Positions 55,274 to 63,639 of a DNA stretch of 64,000 nucleotides are shown one piece after another. Where the stretch lies: NCBI GenBank assembly GCA_902604715.1, contig CACLAD010000001.1, positions 124,001-188,000 of the forward strand. The letters are read 5' to 3'. The notes under the pieces are model-generated. The model ran no database searches and had not been told where the DNA came from. It saw only the letters and a list, made by a program, of their open reading frames with translations. A program made the translations under genes and the position numbers. This DNA is from an uncultured Bacteroidota bacterium. GTDB taxonomy: Bacteria; Bacteroidota; Bacteroidia; Flavobacteriales; Flavobacteriaceae. How positions within the stretch are numbered: position 1 is the first letter of the stretch; every line of letters starts with the position of its first letter.

Positions 55274-56227
55274 TTATGATGAATAAACACCCATGTTAGA
55301 GTACTTTTCCATTCTTCTACTAACTAAACTTGCTTTAGAAAGTTCTTTGAGCTCATTGTATGAAGATACTATATTAGATTTCACTAATTCAAATGTCTTT
55401 TCTTTGTTTCTGTGAGCACCACCCGCAGGCTCCTTGATTACTTTATCAACTAGATTCATTTTTTTCATGTCCTTAGCGGTTAACTTAAGAGCTGAAGCAG
55501 CTGTTTCCTTATACTCCCAACTTCTCCACAAAATTGATGAACAAGATTCGGGTGAGATAACAGAGTACCATGTATTTTCTAACATTAAAACTTTATCCCC
55601 AACACCAATTCCTAAAGCACCACCAGAAGCGCCTTCACCTATAATGACAGTAATTATAGGGACAGATAGTCTGGTCATTTCTAAAATGTTCCTTGCAATT
55701 GCTTCTCCTTGACCTCTTTCCTCTGCTTCCAATCCAGGGTATGCACCAGGAGTATCAATAAGTGTAACCACAGGAACATTAAACTTCTCAGCCATTTTCA
55801 TAAGTCTGAGAGCTTTTCTATATCCTTCGGGGTTAGCCATACCAAAATTCCTGTATTGTCTTTCCTTTGTATTATGGCCTTTTTGCTGTCCAATAAACAT
55901 AAAGGTTTGATCGTCAATTTTTCCCAAACCACCAACCATAGCTTTATCATCTCTGAAGGTTCTATCGCCATGTAATTCTAAAAAGGATTCACCAAGTATA
56001 TTATTAATATAATCTAATGTGTAGGGCCTATCAGGATGTCTAGAAATTTGAACTTTTTGCCAAGGGGTTAAATTGTTATAAATATCCTTAATAGTTTGGT
56101 CCAATTTGGAACGTATCTTACTGCTGGTTTCGGTAACATCAATTTCAGATTTTTCACCAAGCTCAAGACACTCTTTTAACTGTATATCAAGGGCTTTAAC
56201 TGGTTCTTCAAAATCTAGGTAGTTCAT
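55274..56227 (-). CDS. accA: acetyl-CoA carboxylase carboxyltransferase subunit alpha
   Basis: AccA transfers the carboxyl group from biotin to acetyl-CoA in the first step of fatty acid synthesis. The 317-residue length and [65 protein letters not shown] and [30 protein letters not shown] identify it. accD is not in this window. Confidence 0.97.
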   Translation of the reverse strand: MNYLDFEEPVKALDIQLKECLELGEKSEIDVTETSSKIRSKLDQTIKDIYNNLTPWQKVQISRHPDRPYTLDYINNILGESFLELHGDRTFRDDKAMVGGLGKIDDQTFMFIGQQKGHNTKERQYRNFGMANPEGYRKALRLMKMAEKFNVPVVTLIDTPGAYPGLEAEERGQGEAIARNILEMTRLSVPIITVIIGEGASGGALGIGVGDKVLMLENTWYSVISPESCSSILWRSWEYKETAASALKLTAKDMKKMNLVDKVIKEPAGGAHRNKEKTFELVKSNIVSSYNELKELSKASLVSRRMEKYSNMGVYSS

Positions 56228-56263
56228 CTGATTTATGTATCTAATATAAATATAAAAAAGTTA

Positions 56264-57154
56264 CTACTTATAATCTTTATTATTTCTTTTTTTTATGTAG
56301 ATGTTGAATATTACGGACGATAAAATTAAAAAAAGACCAATGTAAAATGAAAAGCTCATTTTTTCATTATTACCAAAAAAAATTACAGCCATAATTATTC
56401 CATATATGGGCTCTAAGTTATAAGTTAAAACAACTGAATAAGGGGAAATAAATCTAAGCAAATATACTGATGCCATAAAAGCATATGCAGTACAAATACT
56501 TCCGAGCATAAAAATATAAAAATAATTAAGGGAAAATATATCATAAATGATTACAGAGTTTAAATCATTATTAAAAATGAGAAAAATTGTAATAAAAAAC
56601 ATTCCAGTGATAAATTCGTAAAATGAAATTGAAATAGCACTATTTTTTTTAATCATTAAACCATTCAGTACTGAAAAAAGAGATGCAAAAAATGCCGATA
56701 ATAATCCAAGAATTATACCTGATAGGTAGTGAAATTCGGCACTAAATATTAGATAAACCCCGCCAACAACTACAAAACCTAAGATTACTTCATAAAAAAT
56801 CACCTTTCTTTTAAATAGAAAAGGCTCAATAAATGATGTAAAAAAAGCTGCAGTAGAAAACATTGCTAAGGTGACCGAAATATTAGATTTTTCAATAGCC
56901 TCAAAGAATGTAATCCAATGCAAAGCTATTATAAGTCCTAAAAAGGAGTATTGAAGAAAAAGCTTTAAGTCGATTTTAAAGCTTCTTTTGCTAAAAAGCA
57001 TGAAAATTGCTAATAGTATTGAGCCAATCAACATTCTATGCCAAACAATAACCTCTGAAGAATTTACTATTAGTTCTCCAAGTATTGCTGTAAAACCAGC
57101 GATAAATACCAAAAAGTGTAAGTGTATGAAATGCTTTAAATTATTTTTTTGCAT
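56264..57154 (-). CDS. DMT superfamily (EamA) transporter
   Basis: This is an integral membrane protein of 296 residues with about ten hydrophobic helices in two EamA-like repeats. Residues such as LVFIAGFTAILGELIVNSSEVIVWHRMLIGS and YNLEPIYGIIMAVIFFGNNE (the repeat-2 EPI motif) are typical. The substrate is unknown. It overlaps the LptF/G-type gene by 14 bp. Confidence 0.88.
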   Translation of the reverse strand: MQKNNLKHFIHLHFLVFIAGFTAILGELIVNSSEVIVWHRMLIGSILLAIFMLFSKRSFKIDLKLFLQYSFLGLIIALHWITFFEAIEKSNISVTLAMFSTAAFFTSFIEPFLFKRKVIFYEVILGFVVVGGVYLIFSAEFHYLSGIILGLLSAFFASLFSVLNGLMIKKNSAISISFYEFITGMFFITIFLIFNNDLNSVIIYDIFSLNYFYIFMLGSICTAYAFMASVYLLRFISPYSVVLTYNLEPIYGIIMAVIFFGNNEKMSFSFYIGLFLILSSVIFNIYIKKRNNKDYK

Positions 57155-58217
57155 TGTAAACTAGATATATTGCTAAAATTCCAAATAGAATATTAGGAAG
57201 CCACACTGCAATAAAAGGAGGTAAATCAGATTGTTGAGCCAATACACCAAAAATCTTATCAAAAAATACATAAACCATTGCAACACATATTCCAAAAGCT
57301 AAATTGACACCTGTACCTCCTCTTCTTTTTTCTGCAGCGACTGAAAATCCAATTAGAGTCAAAATAAAAATTGAAAAGGGTATACTCCATTTTTTATATT
57401 TTACAACTAAATATCTTTCTATATTAGTTGAACCCCTACTCCTCTCTACTTCTATGAAATTAACTAGCTCATTATAGTTTAGAGATTCAGCCACATAATT
57501 TAAGGGAGTCAAATCATCAACACTAAAAGAAAAAACTGTATCAAAAGTTCTTCGATTTTCTAGGATATCAATAGAATCTGTAATAATTCTTTTACTGTAG
57601 TTGTTTAATCTAAATTTATTAATATCTGGGATAAATCTAATACTTGTTGAACTAATTTTAAAATTCAACTTTTCGCCTCTAAAGTTTTCTAAGGTGAAAT
57701 TAGTTCCAACATTATTATTTTGATTAAACTGAGTTAAAAAAATATATTCATTTTCATTGATCTTTCTAAATATATTTTTATTGTCAACTGCTTTCCTATT
57801 ACCCTTTAAATATTTGTAGGAAAAATCATTATATTTTTTTGTTGATTCAGGAACAACAAACATTCCTGTTAATAATGAAAAAAAAGCTATAACTAGTGAT
57901 CCTAGCATGTAGGGTTGAAGAATTCTTCTCACTGAAACACCTGATGAATATAAAGCAATAATCTCGGAGTTTGAAGATAATTTTGATGTAAACCAGGTTA
58001 TGGCTAGAAATAAAAAAAGAGGTAGTAAACTTGAAGAAAAATAAATACTGAAATTATAATAGTGATCTAGAATTTCGTTAAACGGAACCTGCTTAGCTAA
58101 TAACTTGTCAATATTATCAGCTAAGTTTACAACAATTGCAATTGGAACGAATAATGCTTGAATTAACACATAGGTTAATAAAAATTTTTTTAATATGTAA
58201 CTATCAATTTTATTCAA
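57141..58217 (-). CDS. LptF/LptG family lipopolysaccharide export permease
   Basis: This 358-residue YjgP/YjgQ family protein has about six membrane helices, three at each end (LTYVLIQALFVPIAIVVNLADNIDKLL and AFGICVAMVYVFFDKIFGVLAQQSDLPPFIAVWLPNILF), around a periplasmic jellyroll-like domain (140-270). It should pair with LptB and a second permease in LPS export. Whether it is the F or the G subunit cannot be decided. It starts 1 nt after tgt. Confidence 0.9.
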   Translation of the reverse strand: MNKIDSYILKKFLLTYVLIQALFVPIAIVVNLADNIDKLLAKQVPFNEILDHYYNFSIYFSSSLLPLFLFLAITWFTSKLSSNSEIIALYSSGVSVRRILQPYMLGSLVIAFFSLLTGMFVVPESTKKYNDFSYKYLKGNRKAVDNKNIFRKINENEYIFLTQFNQNNNVGTNFTLENFRGEKLNFKISSTSIRFIPDINKFRLNNYSKRIITDSIDILENRRTFDTVFSFSVDDLTPLNYVAESLNYNELVNFIEVERSRGSTNIERYLVVKYKKWSIPFSIFILTLIGFSVAAEKRRGGTGVNLAFGICVAMVYVFFDKIFGVLAQQSDLPPFIAVWLPNILFGILAIYLVYNAKK

Positions 58218-59354
58218 TTATAATCTGTTGTTTAATTTTTTAACCATTTTATCTTTCCAATTTAAAAAATCTCCTTCAATTATTTTTTTTCTTGCTTCAC
58301 TCATTAAAAAACAATAGAAACCTAAATTATGGATTGATGCTATTTGTCTTCCCAGCATTTCGTTTACTGAAAATAAATGTCTTAAATAGGATTTGGAATA
58401 TGTTTTATCAACCCATGTTGTCCCATTTTTATCTAATAATGAAAAATCAAACTCCCATTTTTTATTTTTAATATTTATAATACCCTCAGATGTGAATAAC
58501 ATACCATTTCTTCCATTTCTTGTTGGCATTACACAGTCAAACATATCTATTCCTAAAGCAATATTTTCAAGCAAATTAACTGGTGTTCCAACTCCCATTA
58601 AATATCTAGGTTTATCTTCAGGAAGAATATCACAAACAATTGAGGACATCTCATACATTTCATCATGCGGTTCTCCGACAGAAAGACCCCCAATAGCATT
58701 TCCAAAGCAATTTTTTGATGAAATATAATCAGCAGATATTTTTCTTAAATCCTTATATGTACTTCCTTGAACAATTGGGAAAAACATTTGCTTATAATTA
58801 TATTTTTCAGGGGTGCTTTCAAATCTGCTTATACACCTATCAAGCCACCTATGAGTAAGATTCATGGAGTTTTTTGCATAACTGTAATCACATGGGTATG
58901 GAGGACATTCATCAAAAGCCATCACAATATCAGCTCCAATAGACTTTTGGATATCAATTGCTTCTTCAGGGGAAAAAAAATGTTTACTTCCATCTATATG
59001 ACTTTTAAACTGAACTCCTTCTTCCGTTATCTTCCTGTTTGAAGCCAAAGAATAAACCTGATAACCTCCAGAATCTGTTAAAATATTTTTTTCCCAATTT
59101 ATGAATTTATGGATACCACCTGCTTTTTCAATAATTTCTATTCCAGGCCTCAAATATAGATGATATGTATTTCCTAGAATGATGTCAGTCTTTATCTCCT
59201 CTTCAAGCTCTTTTTGATGCACTCCTTTTACTGTTCCTTGAGTGCCAACGGGCATAAAAATAGGTGTATTAATTTCGCCGTGACTTGTTTTGATTTTACA
59301 AGCCCTTGCTTTTGTTAAATTATCTATATGTTCTAATTTAAAAGACGGATTCAT
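58218..59354 (-). CDS. tgt: tRNA-guanine transglycosylase Tgt
   Basis: Tgt inserts the queuosine precursor preQ1 at G34 of GUN tRNAs. The 378-residue TIM-barrel has TPIFMPVGTQGTVKG, LGNTYHLYLRPG, LTDSGGYQVYSLA with the active Asp, MAFDECPPYPCDYSYA and VQGSTYKDLR. The LGNAIGGLSVGEP motif and the nucleophile region DCVMPTRNGRNG are present. A perfect -7 box lies 7 nt upstream of the ATG. Confidence 0.97.
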   Translation of the reverse strand: MNPSFKLEHIDNLTKARACKIKTSHGEINTPIFMPVGTQGTVKGVHQKELEEEIKTDIILGNTYHLYLRPGIEIIEKAGGIHKFINWEKNILTDSGGYQVYSLASNRKITEEGVQFKSHIDGSKHFFSPEEAIDIQKSIGADIVMAFDECPPYPCDYSYAKNSMNLTHRWLDRCISRFESTPEKYNYKQMFFPIVQGSTYKDLRKISADYISSKNCFGNAIGGLSVGEPHDEMYEMSSIVCDILPEDKPRYLMGVGTPVNLLENIALGIDMFDCVMPTRNGRNGMLFTSEGIINIKNKKWEFDFSLLDKNGTTWVDKTYSKSYLRHLFSVNEMLGRQIASIHNLGFYCFLMSEARKKIIEGDFLNWKDKMVKKLNNRL

Positions 59355-59361
59355 ATATTGA

Positions 59362-59369
59362 CAAATATA
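59362..59369 (-). promoter_or_regulatory. -7 promoter box of tgt
   Basis: TATATTTG on the - strand matches TAnnTTTG perfectly and ends 7 nt before the tgt ATG. A TTTTG lies about 15 nt upstream, closer than the usual -33 spacing. Confidence 0.45.
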
Positions 59370-59493
59370 ATTAAGATAGTCTCACAAAAGATTCATGTTA
59401 CTAAAAAAGTCTAATTGTTAATAAATGCATATTAAATAATTTTATTAATGAACTACATTAAATTAAATTGCCAACACAAATTAAATTCCTGTT

Positions 59494-60336
59494 GTGGATT
59501 TAAAATCACTAGAGAAAATAGTAACTCAAACCAGAAGAGATATACTCAGAATGGTTCATAAAGTAAACTCAGGTCATCCTGGTGGGTCCCTTGGTTGTGC
59601 AGAGTTTATGGTTACACTGTTTAATTCTGAAATGAAAAGAAATAAAAACTTTTCAATGGATGGGGTTGATGAAGATTTATTTTTTTTAAGTAATGGTCAT
59701 ATTTCTCCGGTATTTTACAGTGTTTTGGCTAGGAGTGGATACTTTGATGTTAATGAACTTAATACATTTAGACTAATCAATTCAAGACTCCAAGGACACC
59801 CAACAACACACGAAGGTCTTCCCGGAGTGAGAATCGCATCTGGTTCATTAGGTCAAGGCCTATCGGTAGCAATAGGTGCTGCATTATCAAAAAAATTAAA
59901 TAATGATAACAACTTAGTTTATTGCCTTATGGGTGATGGTGAGTTGCAAGAGGGACAAAATTGGGAAGCTATAATGTATGCTTCATCCAATAAGGTTGAT
60001 AATATTATAGCAACTATTGATTTAAATGGTCAACAAATTGATGGGTCTACTAAAGAAGTATTAAACTTAGGAAACATAAAAGATAAGTTTACTGCTTTTG
60101 GCTGGGATGTAATCGAATGTGCTTATGGTAATAACATTATTGAAATTAAAAACAAATTAAAATCAGCCAAAATGAATTGCTATAATGGAAAGCCAATATG
60201 CATATTGTTAAAAACAGTTATGGGTAACGGAGTTGATTTTATGATGCATACGCATGAATGGCATGGAAAAGCTCCAAATGATGAACAATTAGAAATAGGT
60301 TTAAGTCAAAATGAGGAAACACTAGGTGACTACTAA
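59494..60336 (+). CDS. transketolase N-terminal subunit
   Basis: This is the thiamine diphosphate-binding half of a split transketolase. RRDILRMVHKVNSGHPGGSLGCAEFM, FFLSNGHISPVFYSVLA, GSLGQGLSVAIGAALSKK, and the ThDP/Mg motif MGDGELQEGQNWEA are diagnostic. At 280 residues it lacks the pyrimidine-binding and C-terminal domains, which the next gene supplies. It starts at GTG 59494. The enzyme moves two-carbon units in the pentose phosphate pathway. Confidence 0.95.
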   Translation: MDLKSLEKIVTQTRRDILRMVHKVNSGHPGGSLGCAEFMVTLFNSEMKRNKNFSMDGVDEDLFFLSNGHISPVFYSVLARSGYFDVNELNTFRLINSRLQGHPTTHEGLPGVRIASGSLGQGLSVAIGAALSKKLNNDNNLVYCLMGDGELQEGQNWEAIMYASSNKVDNIIATIDLNGQQIDGSTKEVLNLGNIKDKFTAFGWDVIECAYGNNIIEIKNKLKSAKMNCYNGKPICILLKTVMGNGVDFMMHTHEWHGKAPNDEQLEIGLSQNEETLGDY

Positions 60337-60337
60337 A

Positions 60338-61291
60338 ATGAAAGAGTATACATACACAGAAAAAAAAGATACAAGAAGTGGTTTCGGAGATGGTCTTACT
60401 GAATTGGGACTAAAAAATAAAGATGTGGTGGCTTTATGTGCAGACCTGACAGGTTCCCTTAAAATGAATGAGTTTAAAAATAATCATCCAAGTAGGTTTT
60501 TTCAAGTAGGAATTGCCGAAGCTAACATGATGGGTATAGCTGCAGGTCTAACAATTGGTGGAAAAATTCCCTTTACAGGAACTTTTGCTAATTTTTCTAC
60601 TGGAAGAGTTTATGATCAAATACGGCAATCAATAGCATATTCTGGAAAAAATGTAAAAATTTGTGCTTCACACGCTGGAATAACTCTAGGTGAAGATGGT
60701 GCAACACATCAAATCCTTGAAGATATTGGTATGATGAAGATGCTACCAGGCATGACTGTTATAAATACATGTGATTACAATCAAACAAAAGCTGCCACAA
60801 TTGCTATCGCTGATCATAAAGGACCTGTTTATTTAAGGTTCGGTAGACCAAAAGTTCCCGTTTTCACCGATCCAACCCAAAAATTTGAAATAGGAAAAGG
60901 AATTAAATTGATTGATGGAACTGATGTAACTATTGTCGCAACTGGTCATCTTGTATGGGAATCCTTAGAAGCTGCTAAAATTTTAAATAAATCGGGAATT
61001 AGTGCTGAAGTGATTAATATTCATACAATTAAACCTTTAGATAAAAAAATAATACTAGAATCTGTTGAAAAAACTAAATGTGTTGTTTCAGCTGAGGAAC
61101 ACAATTTTCTTGGTGGTCTAGGCGAAAGTATTTCCAGGGTTTTATCAAAAAATTTACCTCTGCCTCAAGAATTTATTGCGACAAAAGATACTTTTGGTGA
61201 ATCTGGAACACCAGCACAATTAATGGAAAAATATGGTTTGAACGCTAGTTCAATTGTAGACAAGGCTAAAAAAGTTATTTCCAGGAAATAG
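60338..61291 (+). CDS. transketolase C-terminal subunit
   Basis: This is the second half of the split transketolase. It includes the pyrimidine domain (RSGFGDGLTELGLKNKDVVALCADLTGS, FFQVGIAEANMMGIAAGL with the catalytic Glu, and HAGITLGEDGATHQ) and the C-terminal domain (ISAEVINIHTIKPLDKK, SAEEHNFLGGLGESI). The ATG at 60338 lies 1 nt after the stop of the N-terminal gene and is preferred to the GTG at 60326. The two products should form a heteromer. Confidence 0.95.
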   Translation: MKEYTYTEKKDTRSGFGDGLTELGLKNKDVVALCADLTGSLKMNEFKNNHPSRFFQVGIAEANMMGIAAGLTIGGKIPFTGTFANFSTGRVYDQIRQSIAYSGKNVKICASHAGITLGEDGATHQILEDIGMMKMLPGMTVINTCDYNQTKAATIAIADHKGPVYLRFGRPKVPVFTDPTQKFEIGKGIKLIDGTDVTIVATGHLVWESLEAAKILNKSGISAEVINIHTIKPLDKKIILESVEKTKCVVSAEEHNFLGGLGESISRVLSKNLPLPQEFIATKDTFGESGTPAQLMEKYGLNASSIVDKAKKVISRK

Positions 61292-61293
61292 TC

Positions 61294-62274
61294 TTAGTCG
61301 TCATCTCTTGACGCTGTATCATCTGGATCTAGGTAGTTGGGAATACCATCTCCATCTGTATCATCATTTGTTGGATCTCCATCCCCAATATCATTTGTTG
61401 GGTCACCATCTCCATCCCGGTCAACTGTTAAATCAGAGTCGGGTTCTAAATCCTCATCAATTGTCAAAGTTCCATCATTATCATCATCAGAATCAATAAA
61501 ATCAGCGAAGGTGTCATCATCAGAGTTATCGTTAGTAAGATCATAATCTCCGTTAATATCCTCTAAATGAGATGGTACATTATCAAAATCATGATCATTT
61601 AATTCAGATTGAAATACTTTGAATTTAAAAATTAAATTAGAGTAAACAGGAACAGATCCAGCAGCAGCTGAATAGTATCCCAACCCTGAGGGCAAAAACA
61701 TTATACCAATTCCAGGATTATTATACGTTACTGTTCCGTCGGAATTGATTACAAAATCCTCGGCAATATTAAACTCAGGTAACACCCTTCCCCAACCGGA
61801 AATTGTTGATGTTAGATCAAAATCCACAGGTGTGGATGAACTATCAAATACGGTGTCGTCCATTAAAGTGCCCTCGTATGAAACCCTAACTTTATCGGAA
61901 AAATTAGGTGAATTTTCTGAACCACCTTGATTAATTTTTAAAATATAATATTCATATTCTACATCAAAATATGTTGTTGTCAAGGTCTCAACAATATCAA
62001 TAAGTAAAGAGTTTTGATCTGGATTTGGTAACTCACCATCCTCAGGTAATTGATTAATATTAATTTCAGTAAAAGAAATTGTGGGGTTGTTTGATAAAAG
62101 AGACGCATCAACATAATGAGACTGTAAATAGCTCACTAATGAATCATTATCTATGACTTGTTGTTCCGTTCTATCAGCTTCAGGAATCTCAATAATACCA
62201 TCGTCATCATCATCGCCGCATGAAAGACCTAAAAGCAAAATTGAGATTATAAGAATATATAGTTTAAATTTCAT
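61294..62274 (-). CDS. FKBP-type peptidyl-prolyl isomerase lipoprotein with Asp-rich calcium-binding tail
   Basis: This is a 326-residue lipoprotein. A lipobox (LLGLSC) at residues 14-19 is followed by an acidic spacer DDDDDG. An FKBP domain (DKVRVSYEGTLMDDTVFDSSSTPVDFDLTSTISGW ... GIMFLPSGLGYYS) spans about 125-230. The last 95 residues are very Asp-rich, with thrombospondin-3-like repeats (DHDFDNVPSHLEDINGD, DSDDDNDGTLTIDEDLEPDSD, DTDGDGIPNYLDPDD). The tail includes a near-exact tandem GDPTND. It is probably a surface or periplasmic foldase whose tail binds calcium. Confidence 0.88.
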   Translation of the reverse strand: MKFKLYILIISILLLGLSCGDDDDDGIIEIPEADRTEQQVIDNDSLVSYLQSHYVDASLLSNNPTISFTEININQLPEDGELPNPDQNSLLIDIVETLTTTYFDVEYEYYILKINQGGSENSPNFSDKVRVSYEGTLMDDTVFDSSSTPVDFDLTSTISGWGRVLPEFNIAEDFVINSDGTVTYNNPGIGIMFLPSGLGYYSAAAGSVPVYSNLIFKFKVFQSELNDHDFDNVPSHLEDINGDYDLTNDNSDDDTFADFIDSDDDNDGTLTIDEDLEPDSDLTVDRDGDGDPTNDIGDGDPTNDDTDGDGIPNYLDPDDTASRDDD

Positions 62275-62295
62275 AGATTAATTTAACTTTGTCAG

Positions 62296-62303
62296 CAAAA
62301 ATA
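62296..62303 (-). promoter_or_regulatory. -7 promoter box of the FKBP lipoprotein gene
   Basis: TATTTTTG on the - strand is a perfect TAnnTTTG match, 21 nt before the ATG, in the divergent gap shared with the phosphoribosyltransferase gene. Confidence 0.4.
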
Positions 62304-62343
62304 CAATTATAAAGAATATATTTTATTTATTTAACAATCTTTT

Positions 62344-62841
62344 ATGGACAAGAAAAAAATTTTAGATTTTCAATTAATTAAAAAAAAGATTAGAAGGATT
62401 TCTCTTCAAATACTTGAATCAAATAATGATCAAGATGAAATAATTATTGCTGGTGTTGATGTAAATGGATTTATTATTGCAAAAAAAATATCTCAGGAAA
62501 TAAGCGAAATTTCGAATACCAACATCAAACTATGTAAAATAAAAATTGATAAAAAAAACCCACTAAATGATATCTCAACATCAATAAGTTTTGATGAGTA
62601 CCAAAACAAATATGTAGTTGTAGTTGACGATGTTTTAAATTCTGGAGCTACATTAATGTATTCGGTAAAATATTTTTTAAATACCAAAATTAAAGCTTTA
62701 AAAACAGCTGTTTTGGTTGATAGGAATCATAAAAAATATCCTATCAAAGTAGATTTTAAAGGACTATCACTTTCAACTTCAATTCAAAATAAAGTTAAGG
62801 TAGCCATAGATGAAAAAAAAATTGAAGCGTTCTTAGTTTAG
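62344..62841 (+). CDS. PyrR-like phosphoribosyltransferase family protein
   Basis: This 165-residue type I phosphoribosyltransferase has the PRPP-binding motif YVVVVDDVLNSGATLMYSV and the upstream IIIAGVDVNGFIIAKKI. It resembles the flavobacterial proteins annotated as phosphoribosyltransferase near aroK and may be a PyrR- or Hpt-like enzyme. The base used is not resolved. Its 3' end overlaps the convergent aroK by 9 bp. Confidence 0.82.
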   Translation: MDKKKILDFQLIKKKIRRISLQILESNNDQDEIIIAGVDVNGFIIAKKISQEISEISNTNIKLCKIKIDKKNPLNDISTSISFDEYQNKYVVVVDDVLNSGATLMYSVKYFLNTKIKALKTAVLVDRNHKKYPIKVDFKGLSLSTSIQNKVKVAIDEKKIEAFLV

Positions 62842-63351
62842 ATTTGAAATTATCAAATCACAAATATCATAAATATCCTTTTTATAACAATTAATGGTGA
62901 TACTAGCCTTATTATAAAACACCTCTCGTTCAAAAAGATGTTTTGATACAAATTCAATCATTTTTTTTTCAGATTTTATTGTTGAAATAAGAGGTCTGTT
63001 ATCATTATTTTTAAAGAGTCTTTTAGAAAGCTCGACATTATTATTTTTTAGATATATAGATGAGTTATTGGTTGAGTTAATATACTTTAAATTATCATTA
63101 TAACATGGTGTACCACCTCCTAATGAAAGAACAATATTATTGTTTTCTGATAGACATTTAATTAAATACTTAGTTTCTATCTTTCTGAAATATATGTCAC
63201 CTGAATAATCAAATATTTTTGAAATAGAACAACCCTCGTTTATTTCTATATATTTATCTAAATCGATAAATTTATAGTTCATTTTTTTAGCTAGATAAGA
63301 CCCTATTAAAGATTTTCCCGACCCCATATATCCGATTAAAACTATATTCAT
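62833..63351 (-). CDS. aroK: shikimate kinase AroK
   Basis: AroK phosphorylates shikimate in the chorismate pathway. The P-loop IGYMGSGKSLIGSYLAKKM, the shikimate-site DLDKYIE, FRKIETKYL and LSLGGGTPCY, and DNRPLIS in the lid are present. I start at ATG 63351 (MNIVLIGYMGS) because this matches the family. The longer track start (63390) runs through the region that holds the tRNA-Lys promoter. The resulting 172 residues are the usual length. Confidence 0.94.
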   Translation of the reverse strand: MNIVLIGYMGSGKSLIGSYLAKKMNYKFIDLDKYIEINEGCSISKIFDYSGDIYFRKIETKYLIKCLSENNNIVLSLGGGTPCYNDNLKYINSTNNSSIYLKNNNVELSKRLFKNNDNRPLISTIKSEKKMIEFVSKHLFEREVFYNKASITINCYKKDIYDICDLIISNLN

Positions 63352-63370
63352 TAATTCTTTCTTAAAAGCA

Positions 63371-63400
63371 TTGTAATATAAATTAAACATTTTATATTTG
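63371..63400 (+). promoter_or_regulatory. promoter of tRNA-Lys
   Basis: TTG (63371-63373), 19 nt, then TATATTTG (63393-63400). Both elements are ideal for a Bacteroidota -33/-7 promoter. The tRNA begins 23 nt after the box. Confidence 0.75.
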
Positions 63401-63422
63401 CAGCCTCAAAGTAATTAAATTT

Positions 63423-63495
63423 GACCTGGTAGCTCAGTTGGTAGAGCATCTCCCTTTTAAGGAGAGGGTCCTGGGTTCGAGCCCCAGCCAGGTCA
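63423..63495 (+). tRNA. tRNA-Lys (UUU)
   Basis: This is a complete cloverleaf: acceptor GACCTGG/CCAGGTC, D-arm GCTC ... GAGC, and anticodon stem TCTCC/GGAGA around loop CTTTTAA with anticodon TTT. The T-arm reads CTGGGTTCGAGCCCCAG. The 73-nt length excludes an encoded CCA tail; the discriminator is A. It reads AAA/AAG codons, the dominant lysine codons of this AT-rich genome. Confidence 0.98.
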
Positions 63496-63639
63496 CTTTT
63501 TTTATCCAACTTTTATCGATACTTTATCGCCTCCCTCCACTATATAACAGATTGAACTTTATACTATATAAAAGAACTTTAATCGTTATTATTAATTAAA
63601 TTATGGTAATTATATTTATTTAAAATTTAGATTTTGATT

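Noticed and set aside
61308-61546. + strand ORFs rich in Ser/Pro or His/Leu opposite the FKBP gene
   Set aside because: Their repetitive look derives from the GAT-rich acidic tail read in antisense frames.
63496-63639. cobalamin or other riboswitch upstream of the TonB receptor, or an attachment site at tRNA-Lys
   Set aside because: No B12-box-like sequence, no direct repeat of the tRNA 3' end and no integrase gene nearby.
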